Source: CAYQQQ01 sp964420125
Lineage (GTDB): Bacteria > Actinomycetota > Acidimicrobiia > Acidimicrobiales > Microtrichaceae
Length of the DNA stretch: 64,000 bases
NCBI GenBank assembly: GCA_964420125.1
Contig: CAYQQQ010000006.1
Coordinates: 124,001-188,000 of the forward strand
Direction of reading: 5' to 3'
The number at the start of each line of letters is the position of its first letter. The first letter of the stretch is position 1. Below, one piece after another: positions 8,150-15,910 of this stretch. The position numbers were made by a program, and so were the translations under genes. The notes below the pieces were generated by a model that was given only the letters and a program-made list of their open reading frames with translations, had not been told where the DNA came from and made no database searches.

Positions 8150-9256
8150 ATGTACCTCGACACCCGTCCAACCACCCGCACGGCGTTGCGCCGGGCCGCC
8201 GCGGCGCTGCTCGGCGCCGTGGTGCTGGCCGCCGCTGCATGCGCGCCCAACCCGCCATCGCGGCAGGGTGCGGCACGCAACGCCGCCTCGCGGTGGCTGG
8301 CAGCCCAGTTCGAACCGGGAAGCCTCATCCCGAGCCCCTACGATCCCAGCCAGACCGCCTTCTCCGACAGCGCGGCGGCGGTGGCCAGCCTGGAGGTCCT
8401 GGGCCACGCCGAAGCCGTCACCGACGCGGCGTACGCCGAGTTGCTCACCCGCATCGACGAGTACGTCGTCGACGGCTCCGGTGACGATCGCCCGGGTGCC
8501 CTGGCGCGGCTGATCATCGCCGTGGTGTCCAAGGGCGGCGATCCCCGTGACGCCGGTGGCGAGGACCTGGTCGCCCGCTTGGAGGCCACCATGGTGAGCT
8601 CCGGCGCGGCCGCCGGCCGCTTCGGGGTGCAGGACCCGACCTACGACGGCGTGTTCCGCCAGGGGCTCGCGCTGGCCGCGCTGGCCCTGGTGGACCCGCT
8701 CCCGGCTGCGGTGGACGCCGCTGGCGGCGCGATCGAGGACCTGCCGGCGGTGGCCTGGCTGCTCGACCAGCAGTGCGACAGCGGCGCTGCGGTGGGAGGG
8801 TGGATGAGCCATCGCAGCGACCTGTCGGCCCCCTGCGGGTTCGATCCGAGCACCTGGGTCGACGTCGACTCCAACGCCTCGGCGCTGGCGGTGATCGGGC
8901 TCACGGCGGTCGGTGCCACCCCGCCGGCCGATCCCCTCGCCTTCCTGCAGGGCTCGCGCACCGGGGACGGCGGGTGGTCCTACAACGCCAGCCCCACCGG
9001 CACGACCGACCCCGACTCGACCGGCCTGGCCATGGCCGCGCTGGAGTCGCTGGGCACGACCCCGGACGCCGCTGCCGTGGACGCCCTCCTCGGGTTCCAG
9101 TTCACCGCCGCAGATGCGCCCACCCCTGCCGACCGCGGCGCCTTCTGGTTCCCGCCCTTCATGCCGTCCGACCCGCACGTGCCCAACCTGCTGGCCACCA
9201 ACGACGCCGTCGTGGCGCTGCTGCCGGGGATCTGGCCCGCCAACGTGGCGTCCTGA
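8150..9256 (+). CDS. Cobalamin-regulated lipoprotein with prenyltransferase/squalene-oxidase-like alpha/alpha repeats (transcobalamin alpha-domain-like)
   Basis: A 368-residue lipoprotein (signal peptide and lipobox VLAAAACAP) made of helical-hairpin repeats, for example AFSDSAAAVASLEVLG, NASALAVIGLTAVGA, GWSYNASPTGTTDPDSTGLA and MAALESLG. The DGGWSY..DPDSTGLAMAAL pattern belongs to the alpha/alpha-barrel superfamily shared by terpene cyclases and the N-terminal domain of transcobalamin/intrinsic factor. No terpene-cyclase DxDD acid motif is visible, and export as a lipoprotein argues against lipid cyclisation. It lies 85 bp after the beta-domain lipoprotein, under the same B12 riboswitch, with its own GGAGGG site. 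Together the two genes look like a transcobalamin split over two polypeptides. Confidence 0.7.
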   Translation: MYLDTRPTTRTALRRAAAALLGAVVLAAAACAPNPPSRQGAARNAASRWLAAQFEPGSLIPSPYDPSQTAFSDSAAAVASLEVLGHAEAVTDAAYAELLTRIDEYVVDGSGDDRPGALARLIIAVVSKGGDPRDAGGEDLVARLEATMVSSGAAAGRFGVQDPTYDGVFRQGLALAALALVDPLPAAVDAAGGAIEDLPAVAWLLDQQCDSGAAVGGWMSHRSDLSAPCGFDPSTWVDVDSNASALAVIGLTAVGATPPADPLAFLQGSRTGDGGWSYNASPTGTTDPDSTGLAMAALESLGTTPDAAAVDALLGFQFTAADAPTPADRGAFWFPPFMPSDPHVPNLLATNDAVVALLPGIWPANVAS

Positions 9257-9300
9257 CCCGGCGAGGCCGCCCGGCTGCCGGCGGTGGGTAGGGTGCGCGG

Positions 9301-10146
9301 ATGCGTGTGACACTGCTCGGTACCGGCTCCCCACTGCCCGACGCCCACCGCGCCGGGCCCGCCACCCTCGTGCAGGCGGGCGGCCTCAACCTGCTCTTCG
9401 ACTGCGGCCGAGGTGTGCTCATGCGCCTCGCGGGCGCAGGCCTGCCCACCCCTGCCTTCCTGCACGGGCTGTTCCTGACCCACCAGCACTCCGACCACGT
9501 GACGGACCTCAACGACGTGCTCACCACCCGGTGGGCGACGTCGATGGTCCCCGCACCCCTCCCGATGGTGGGCCCCACGGGGACGTCCGGGCTGGCCGAG
9601 CGCACCCTGGAGATGCTGCAGGTCGACGTCGGCTACCGCCTCGCGCACCACGAGGACCTCACCTGGGAGCCCTCGGTGGAGGTGCTCGAGGTGGACGAGG
9701 GAGAGGTCGAGCTGCCGGTGCTCTCCGACGCCGGGGTGCGGGTGCTCGTCGGTCCCACGGACCACCGGCCGGTCGCCCCGACGGTGGGCTACAGGGTGGA
9801 GCACGACGGCCACTCGGCGGTGCTCGCCGGGGACACGGTCCCGTGTGACTCGCTCGATGCGCTGGTGGCGGGTGCCGACGTCTACGTGCAGACCGTGATC
9901 CGGGAGGACCTGATCCGCCAGATCCCGGTGCCGCGGCTGCAGGACGTCTGCGACTACCACTCCACCGTCCAGGACGCGGCCCGCACTGCGGCGAAGGGCG
10001 GGGTGGGCACGCTCGTGCTCACCCACATGGTCCCGGTCCCGGCTTCGCCGGAGCAGGTGCAGGAGTGGATCGCGCTGGCGGCCGAGGAGTTCTCGGGGAC
10101 GATCCTGGCTCCCGACGACCTGGGGGCGATCGACGTCGGCGGCTGA
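9301..10146 (+). CDS. Metallo-beta-lactamase-fold hydrolase (RNase Z/phosphodiesterase-like)
   Basis: 281 residues. It opens with MRVTLLGTGSPLPD and has the zinc-binding signature THQHSDH near residue 60, GPTDHRPVAPTVGYRV, LAGDTVPCDSL with the bridging Asp, and a C-terminal LTHMVPVP His. This order matches the RNase Z/ElaC-like branch, often annotated as MBL-fold hydrolase or arylsulfatase-like. A cytosolic enzyme on a phosphodiester or similar substrate is likely; tRNA processing cannot be asserted because the RNase Z exosite arm is not obvious. The -10 box TAGGGT (9289-9294) ends 6 nt before ATG with no ribosome-binding site, so the mRNA is probably leaderless. Confidence 0.8.
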   Translation: MRVTLLGTGSPLPDAHRAGPATLVQAGGLNLLFDCGRGVLMRLAGAGLPTPAFLHGLFLTHQHSDHVTDLNDVLTTRWATSMVPAPLPMVGPTGTSGLAERTLEMLQVDVGYRLAHHEDLTWEPSVEVLEVDEGEVELPVLSDAGVRVLVGPTDHRPVAPTVGYRVEHDGHSAVLAGDTVPCDSLDALVAGADVYVQTVIREDLIRQIPVPRLQDVCDYHSTVQDAARTAAKGGVGTLVLTHMVPVPASPEQVQEWIALAAEEFSGTILAPDDLGAIDVGG

Positions 10147-10202
10147 CCTCGGCGCCGCAGGGCTCGAGCCGGCGGTCGGTGCGGCGCGTGGCCGGGAAGT
10201 GC

Positions 10203-10231
10203 TTGACGCCGCGGCCCCGGAGCCCTACACT
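10203..10231 (+). promoter_or_regulatory. Sigma-70-type promoter of the DUF222-HNH gene
   Basis: TTGACG (10203-10208) and TACACT (10226-10231) are separated by exactly 17 bp, the clearest -35/-10 pair in the window. The predicted start of transcription, 7-8 nt after the -10 box, coincides with the A of the ATG at 10239, so the mRNA should be leaderless. The -10 box abuts the LexA site. Confidence 0.75.
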
Positions 10232-10246
10232 CGAACACATGTTCGA
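10231..10246. promoter_or_regulatory. LexA (SOS) box overlapping the start codon
   Basis: TCGAACACATGTTCGA is a perfect match to the actinobacterial LexA consensus TCGAAC-N4-GTTCGA. The ATG of the DUF222-HNH gene sits inside the spacer, and the box also touches the -10 hexamer, so bound LexA would block RNA polymerase. This predicts induction by DNA damage. 13E12-family genes of mycobacteria are known to include LexA targets, which supports the reading. Confidence 0.85.
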
Positions 10247-11933
10247 TCGATCGGAGGAGCTCGCCAGCGACGTCGCCGACACCGCTGCCGACCGCGTGGT
10301 GGGTGCTGCAGCAGCGTCTGCCCACCCCGGACCGGGTGAGTCGGCAGTCGGTCCGTGGTCGGACGAGGTCGTCGCCATCGCCGGACTCGAGTGGTCGGCC
10401 ATGGCCGTCACCGAGCGCGTCGACGCGGTCCGTCAGCTGTCCAGGGTGTGGCGGGCGGCATCGGCCGCAGTGGCGGCGGGTCTCGCCAGCCTGGATGGCA
10501 TCGACCTGCCGGATCACGCCGAGGGGCTGTCCGCAGGGGGTTGGTGGTCCCACGACACGAGCTCCTGCGGACGTGAGGGCATGTGGCTCGTGCGGGCCGG
10601 CGACCTCATGGAGGACTTCCCGCACCTGGGAGCTGCCGTGCGCGCCGGATCGCTGTCGCTGGAGCACCTCCGTGCGCTCGACGCCATCACCGACGAGGCC
10701 GTGCTGGAGGAGCTGATCCCACTCGACTCCGAGCTCCGAGACGCGGCCCGACGGATGAGCATGTCCACCTGGCGCCGCGAGGTCAGGGCGCGGGTGGCGA
10801 TCGCCCGAGCCCTGTGTCGGCGGCGAGCGGCTCAGCGACAGGTCGACGACGAGGCCTCCGAGCAGGACGCCCCGGGCATCGAGCCTCCCGGGGCTGAAGG
10901 GTCCGGGAGTCCAGGGCCCGGGGGTCCAGAGCCCGGGTCCGCGACCAACGGTTCGTCGGGGACGCCCACGGATCCCGCCACCGGGGCCTCCGACGAGGAG
11001 CTCTTCCCGGGGAGCGGGGCCACCGGGCCCGAAGGTGGCGGAGCCGACGTCGGCGGACCCCCTGCACCCGCACCCCTTCGCGAAGAGTCCAGCTGGTTGT
11101 CGGCCCGGCCGACGGTCAACGGCGGGCTCCGCATCAGCGGGGAGCTGTTCGGTGGCGAGGCCGAGCTGGTCCGCCAGGCCATGGAGCGCGAGACCTCACG
11201 TCAGCGGCGAGTTGCGTGGCGTGAACACGAGGAGAGCGGGGTGGAGCTGCCTCCGGTCGGGGAGCTGCGGGCGCGAGCGCTGGCCGAGCTGGTTCGGCGC
11301 GGACACGGCACCGAGTGCGGCGACACGGTCGGCCCACGGACGGACGCGGTGGTGGTGATCCCTCTCGTCGACGACGAGGCCTGTGCACGTGTGCGCGCGC
11401 TCGACGGAGAGCCCCTTCCCATGGAGGTCGCCGAGATGCTCGCCTGCGACGCCCACCTGCAGGCGCTCCTCGTCGACCGACGTGGCCAGCCCCTCTGGCT
11501 GGGTCGCTCCACCCGGCTCGCCACCGCGGCGCAGCGGCGGGTCCTGGCTCTGCGCGATGGGGGATGCGTGTTCCCCGGTTGCGACATGCCTCCCCAGTGG
11601 TGCGATGTGCACCACGCCCCCTCATGGGAGCGCGGGGGAGCCACCGACCTCGACGCCATGGTGATGCTGTGTCGCCGACACCACGGTGCGGCTCACTCCT
11701 CCCGCTGGCTGTTGCGGAGATCCTCGTCGTCCGACCCCGGGCCGCCCGATGCCGGTCTGCCGGGCCGCGACTCGAAGGAACCCGAGCGCTGCGTGCGAGC
11801 ACCTTCGGGGGAGCCACCGGGGCCCGCCCCAGGTGTGCAGCCCGGTCCTGTCGGTGCAGTCGAGCAGCAGTTCGAGTGGTTCGATCGTCGCACCGGCCGA
11901 GTGGCGCCTGCCCACCAGCGGGGCGTGCGATGA
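10239..11933 (+). CDS. DUF222 (13E12 repeat family) protein with C-terminal HNH endonuclease domain
   Basis: 564 residues. The N-terminal part (roughly 40-190) is the helical DUF222 region with VDAVRQLSRVWRAASAA and LRALDAITDEAVL. A Pro/Gly/Ser-rich linker (about 200-290) separates it from the second DUF222 segment (RPTVNGGLRISGEL). The HNH nuclease domain lies near residues 430-490 with RDGGCVFPGC, WCDVHHAPSWERGG and LCRRHHGAAH, including zinc-type Cys and catalytic His. The C-terminus is another low-complexity tail. Expression is predicted to be SOS-controlled and leaderless. The biological substrate of this very common actinobacterial family is unknown; damage-induced DNA cleavage or mobility is plausible. 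Confidence 0.85.
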   Translation: MFDRSEELASDVADTAADRVVGAAAASAHPGPGESAVGPWSDEVVAIAGLEWSAMAVTERVDAVRQLSRVWRAASAAVAAGLASLDGIDLPDHAEGLSAGGWWSHDTSSCGREGMWLVRAGDLMEDFPHLGAAVRAGSLSLEHLRALDAITDEAVLEELIPLDSELRDAARRMSMSTWRREVRARVAIARALCRRRAAQRQVDDEASEQDAPGIEPPGAEGSGSPGPGGPEPGSATNGSSGTPTDPATGASDEELFPGSGATGPEGGGADVGGPPAPAPLREESSWLSARPTVNGGLRISGELFGGEAELVRQAMERETSRQRRVAWREHEESGVELPPVGELRARALAELVRRGHGTECGDTVGPRTDAVVVIPLVDDEACARVRALDGEPLPMEVAEMLACDAHLQALLVDRRGQPLWLGRSTRLATAAQRRVLALRDGGCVFPGCDMPPQWCDVHHAPSWERGGATDLDAMVMLCRRHHGAAHSSRWLLRRSSSSDPGPPDAGLPGRDSKEPERCVRAPSGEPPGPAPGVQPGPVGAVEQQFEWFDRRTGRVAPAHQRGVR

Positions 11934-12073
11934 GGTGTGCGGCGCGGCGGGGGAGGGTTCCTGCGGCGGGTCCGACGGCGCAGGGGCGACGTCGTTGTTG
12001 CTACCGTGGCGCGGATCAAGGGGGCCGTTCGCGTGGTGCCTCTGGGACCGGTGCCGAGAGTCAGGACGACGAC

Positions 12074-13012
12074 GTGAAGCGAGCGATGGCGGTGGTGGCG
12101 GTGCTGGTGTTGGGCGCATCGCTGTCCGCCTGTGGTGGCGACGACGACCGTGCCGGGGCCACCGACGCCCCGTCCGATGCGCCGTCGCCGTCTCCCGACG
12201 GCTCGGATGGCGACGGCACCGACGGTGGTGAGGCCCCTGAGGCCGGCACCGGTGGCTCCGGCGCCGGCGATGACGGCGGAGCCGCTCCGGGGGAGGGCTC
12301 CGGTGACGGTGGGGGCGACATGCTGACGGTGCTCGTCACCAACGACGACGGCGTCGGTGCCCCGGGGATCGATGCGCTCGTCGAGGCGCTCAGCGTGCGC
12401 GACGGCACCGAGGTGGTGGTCGTTGCGCCGTCCGAGAACCAGTCCGGCAGCGGAGGCCGCACCACCGCAGGTGCCCTCCAGGCGACCGACACCGCCACCG
12501 CGTCGGGGTACCCGGCCGTCGCGGTCGACGGCTACCCCGCCGACTCTGTCGTGTGGGCCCTGTCCGAAGGCGGCGTGCAGCCCGACCTGGTGATCTCCGG
12601 GATCAACGAGGGACAGAACGTCGGTCCGCTCGTGCCCCTGTCGGGCACGGTCGGTGCGGCCCGGCAGGCTGCGCAGATGGGGGTGCCGGCGCTGGCGGTG
12701 TCCCAGGGCCTCGGTGATCCGCCCGACTACCCGACCGCGGTTCGCTCCGTGCTCGACTGGCTCGAGGTGCAGGAAGCGGCAGTGGCCGCGGGTGCCCTCG
12801 ACGGCGAGCAGATCACCAGCATCAACGTCCCCACCTGCCCGGGCGCCGCGGTGCAGGGGACCCTGGAGGTGCCGGTCGCCGTGGAGAGCTCCGTCGACCT
12901 CAACAGCGTGAACTGCACCAGCACGGTCGAGCCGGTCGACGACGTGACCGCCTTCGTCAACGGATGGATCGCCGTGACGCCCCTGCCCAACACCGGATCG
13001 ATCACCGGCTGA
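12074..13012 (+). CDS. surE: Exported lipoprotein form of SurE 5'/3'-nucleotidase
   Basis: 312 residues. Residues 1-20 are a signal peptide with lipobox LGASLSACGG. Residues 21-85 form a Gly/Asp/Ser-rich linker. The SurE domain follows with VTNDDGVGAPGIDALVEAL (metal-binding DD near 91-92), VVAPSENQSGSGG with the conserved Asn/Ser, VDGYPADSV and VISGINEGQNVG. Canonical SurE is a cytoplasmic nucleoside-monophosphate phosphatase, so an anchored extracytoplasmic version would act on external nucleotides. The GTG at 12074 is preceded by AGGA; an ATG four codons later is an alternative. A TACCGT -10-like box is at 12002-12007. Confidence 0.85.
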   Translation: MKRAMAVVAVLVLGASLSACGGDDDRAGATDAPSDAPSPSPDGSDGDGTDGGEAPEAGTGGSGAGDDGGAAPGEGSGDGGGDMLTVLVTNDDGVGAPGIDALVEALSVRDGTEVVVVAPSENQSGSGGRTTAGALQATDTATASGYPAVAVDGYPADSVVWALSEGGVQPDLVISGINEGQNVGPLVPLSGTVGAARQAAQMGVPALAVSQGLGDPPDYPTAVRSVLDWLEVQEAAVAAGALDGEQITSINVPTCPGAAVQGTLEVPVAVESSVDLNSVNCTSTVEPVDDVTAFVNGWIAVTPLPNTGSITG

Positions 13013-13080
13013 GCAACCCGACGCCGGTTGGACTGCCAGGCCGACTGGACTGCCCTGTGGATCGCCGGGCGCGCCTCAGC

Positions 13081-14523
13081 TCAGGCGGCGCGCCCCGATG
13101 GTCGCGATCCGTCCGCGGTTCCCGTTGCGCTGCCGGCCGCTCGATCTCCGGTCGTGCCTCCGCCGGGATCTTCCGCAGCGGTGTCGGTCACCAGCGCCTC
13201 GCGGGGCGTCTTCACCCAGTTCCCGCGACGCACCACCTGGCGGAACGTCGCCCGCAGCAGCACCGGCCACAGCAACCAGGTGTAGGCGGCGTACACGTTG
13301 GCGATCAGCCACCCCCGCACCCAGTTCAACGGCCCCCGTCCGCAGCGGGCGATGCACCCCAGGATCACCCCGGTGAAGCCCAGCAGGTAGAAGACCACCA
13401 CCATCGCCCAGTTGCTGGGCAGGAACCCGATGTCGCGCGTGGCCCAGACCACCACCGAGGAGACCATCGCCACCCCGACGATCCCCTGCAGCACCGGCTG
13501 GAGCAGCCACAGGTGCAGGTCCACCCTGGCGCCGAACGACCTCGGCACCGAGTGCATCCGGGGGAGCTGGCGCATGGCCTGCTGGTTGCCCTGCGCCCAG
13601 CGGGTCCGCTGGCGGAACAGCTTGCGCAGCCCGGGCAGGCCCTGTTGGTCCACCGACGTGCGGTTGTCCTGCCCGCAGCGCCAGCCGGCCTCCACCAGCC
13701 GCAACCCCAGGTCCTGGTCCTCGGTCAGCTTGTCGCGCCACGGCCCGTGCTGCACGTCGTTGCGGTCGGCGTCGGCCCCGGCCAACTGGTTCAGCGCGGA
13801 GAGCCGGTTGAACTGGCCGTTGCCCCCCATGCCGGCGGTTCCCAGTCGTGCCCTCGCCGCCTGGTAGAGCATGGCGAACACGCCGAACTCCACGTCCTGG
13901 CACCACGTGAGCAGCCGGTGCCGGTTGTAGATGCGCACCTTCACCTGCACCCCACCCACCTCGGGCTGCGCGAACCACCCCGACACCGCGAGGGGGGCGC
14001 CAGGGTCGAGGCGGCCGTCGGCGTCGACCACCACCATCACCGTCGAAGCGGCATCGAAGCCCTCGAGCGCCCCCGCCTCGACCTGACGGGTCACGTGGCG
14101 CCACGCGTGGTTCAACGCCGCCGCCTTGCCCTGGCGAGCCTCCGGCAGCTCGCGGCGCAGCACGATCACCTCCGAGTCGGCGAAGGCGCTCAGCACCTCG
14201 GGGGTGTCGTCGTCGGAGCCGTCGTCGACGACGACGATCCGGCGGTGGCGGCACTCCACCGACAGCAGGCGCTGCAGGCTGTCGGCGATCGTCACCTCCT
14301 CGTTCAGCGCCGGCACGAGGAACACCCACAGGAACCCGTCGGGGTCGACCGGGTCCGGACCACCGTGGCGGTATCGGGCCGACAGCACGAACAGCCAGAC
14401 GTTCCAGACCATGCCCGTCACGATCACCGCGAGCGCCACGCTGAAGACGACCGCCGCCCACACGGGCATGCCTCCGTAGAGGGCGTCGACCACCGCCTCG
14501 AGCGCCCCGTTGCGGGCCGTCAT
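13081..14523 (-). CDS. Membrane-bound family 2 glycosyltransferase (cellulose-synthase/hyaluronan-synthase-like)
   Basis: 480 residues. A first hydrophobic segment (about 18-45) is followed by a GT-A domain: VFLVPALNEE, VVVDDGSDDDTPEVL, VVVDADGRLDP (DxD), GVQVKVRIYNR and LTEDQDLGLRLVEAGW (TED), then the processive motif QRTRWAQGN (QxxRW). Four further hydrophobic segments close the protein. The QxxRW and TED motifs point to a processive beta-glycosyltransferase that polymerises and exports a polysaccharide. The ATG overlaps the wecB stop (14520-14523), so the two are translated together, suggesting a ManNAc- or GlcNAc-containing polymer. The C-terminal 35 residues are Gly/Ala/Thr-rich. Confidence 0.85.
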   Translation of the reverse strand: MTARNGALEAVVDALYGGMPVWAAVVFSVALAVIVTGMVWNVWLFVLSARYRHGGPDPVDPDGFLWVFLVPALNEEVTIADSLQRLLSVECRHRRIVVVDDGSDDDTPEVLSAFADSEVIVLRRELPEARQGKAAALNHAWRHVTRQVEAGALEGFDAASTVMVVVDADGRLDPGAPLAVSGWFAQPEVGGVQVKVRIYNRHRLLTWCQDVEFGVFAMLYQAARARLGTAGMGGNGQFNRLSALNQLAGADADRNDVQHGPWRDKLTEDQDLGLRLVEAGWRCGQDNRTSVDQQGLPGLRKLFRQRTRWAQGNQQAMRQLPRMHSVPRSFGARVDLHLWLLQPVLQGIVGVAMVSSVVVWATRDIGFLPSNWAMVVVFYLLGFTGVILGCIARCGRGPLNWVRGWLIANVYAAYTWLLWPVLLRATFRQVVRRGNWVKTPREALVTDTAAEDPGGGTTGDRAAGSATGTADGSRPSGRAA

Positions 14524-15824
14524 CCCGGTCGGACCAGTCGCTCGTGCATCGTCGGTCGCTGCGGCTCCACCTCGGAGGTGCCCGGGTACCCTCCGGCGCG
14601 CAGCACCTTGCGTCGGTTGAACCCCGAGCCGTAGCGCGCAGGGTCCGGGGCGAAGCCGGCCAGGTGCTCCAGCGCCGCCACCACCCGCCCGGCGGCCCGG
14701 CCGTCGCCGTAGGGGTTCTCGGCGAAGGCCATGCGGGCCAGCAGCTCGTCGTCGGTGAGCAGCTCGTCGGCGGCGTCGGCGATCGCCTCGGGGTCGGTGC
14801 CCACGAGCCGGAGGGTGCCGGCGTCGATGCCCTCGGAGCGCTCGGTGGCGGTGCGGGTCACCAGCACCGGGGTCCCCAGCGCCGGTGCCTCCTCCTGGAT
14901 GCCTCCCGAGTCGGAGATGGCGAACCGGGCGGCGGCCTGCACGTGGGCGAAGGGCACGTAGTCCATGGGGCCGCTCACGATCACCTGCGGCAGGTCCTCC
15001 ACCGGATCCGCCACCTCGCGGCGCGCCTCGGGGTTCGGGTGGGTGACCAGCACCACCTGCACCTCGGGGTGACGGCGCACGAGCCGGGCCAGGCCCTCGC
15101 CGATGTGGCGGAGCCCACCGCCCCAGTTCTCCCGGCGATGGGCCGTGGCCAGCACCAGCGGTCGAGGGTCCTCCAGCGCCGCCGCGATCCGGGGGTCGTC
15201 GAAGCGGGCAGGGCGTCGCGTGGCCATCACCAGCGTGTCGATCCCGGTGTTGCCCGTCACGAACACCTGCTCGGTGTCGATGCCCTCGCGCACCAGGTTC
15301 ATCTGGTTGAGGTTCGTGGGTGCCAGGTGGAACGCCGCCACCCGTGAGATCACCTGGCGGTTCAGCTCCTCGGGGTACGGGGTGCGGGTGTCGTGGGTCC
15401 GGAGACCTGCTTCGACGTGGCCCACCGGGATGCGCAGGTTGAACGCCGCCAGCGCGGCGGCCATCGCCGAGCTGGTGTCGCCGTGCACCAGGACGCCAGC
15501 CGGGTAGCCGCGCTCGAACACGTCGTCGTGGTCCCGGGCCTCCACCCGGCCTCCGTCGTGGCCGAACCGCTCCTCGCAGAACCCCTCGAAGCGCTCCATC
15601 ACGCCGCCGACGAGGCCGTTCAACGAGCCGCTCCCGCCGGCCTGGAGGTCCACCTCGGGGGTGATCCCCCCGAACTCCAGGATCTCCCGCACCATCTCGG
15701 AGTGCTGCCCGGTGGACACGACCACCGGCACCAGGTGCTCGCTGTTCTGCAGCTCTATCACCACCGGCAGCATCTTGATGGCCTCGGGGCGGGTGCCGAT
15801 GACCGTGATCACGTGCGCGTTCAC
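14520..15824 (-). CDS. wecB: UDP-N-acetylglucosamine 2-epimerase (non-hydrolysing)
   Basis: 434 residues with the WecB/MnaA order of motifs: VITVIGTRPEAIKMLPV, VSTGQHSEMV, VHGDTSSAMAAALAA, VGHVEAGLRT, PYPEELNRQV, VTGNTGIDTLV, TAHRRENWG and SDSGGIQEEAPALGTPVLV. It interconverts UDP-GlcNAc and UDP-ManNAc in the cytoplasm. The stop overlaps the start of the downstream processive glycosyltransferase, so a UDP-ManNAc-dependent surface polymer or anchor sugar is the likely product of the pair. A short Arg-rich C-terminal extension after the conserved domain (about 50 residues) is unusual. The GTG start was chosen because the first beta strand begins directly after it. Confidence 0.92.
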   Translation of the reverse strand: MNAHVITVIGTRPEAIKMLPVVIELQNSEHLVPVVVSTGQHSEMVREILEFGGITPEVDLQAGGSGSLNGLVGGVMERFEGFCEERFGHDGGRVEARDHDDVFERGYPAGVLVHGDTSSAMAAALAAFNLRIPVGHVEAGLRTHDTRTPYPEELNRQVISRVAAFHLAPTNLNQMNLVREGIDTEQVFVTGNTGIDTLVMATRRPARFDDPRIAAALEDPRPLVLATAHRRENWGGGLRHIGEGLARLVRRHPEVQVVLVTHPNPEARREVADPVEDLPQVIVSGPMDYVPFAHVQAAARFAISDSGGIQEEAPALGTPVLVTRTATERSEGIDAGTLRLVGTDPEAIADAADELLTDDELLARMAFAENPYGDGRAAGRVVAALEHLAGFAPDPARYGSGFNRRKVLRAGGYPGTSEVEPQRPTMHERLVRPG

Positions 15825-15910
15825 CGCTCACCCATCGGCCGCGCCGGACGCGTGCTGAGGATCCGGCGCCGTGGCGTCCGGCGTGTCGAGCTCTCCGTCG
15901 AGTCGCGCGC

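Noticed and set aside
8150..9256. Squalene-hopene or other terpene cyclase
   Set aside because: The protein is an exported lipoprotein, about half the usual length, without a visible DxDD catalytic motif, and under B12 riboswitch control.
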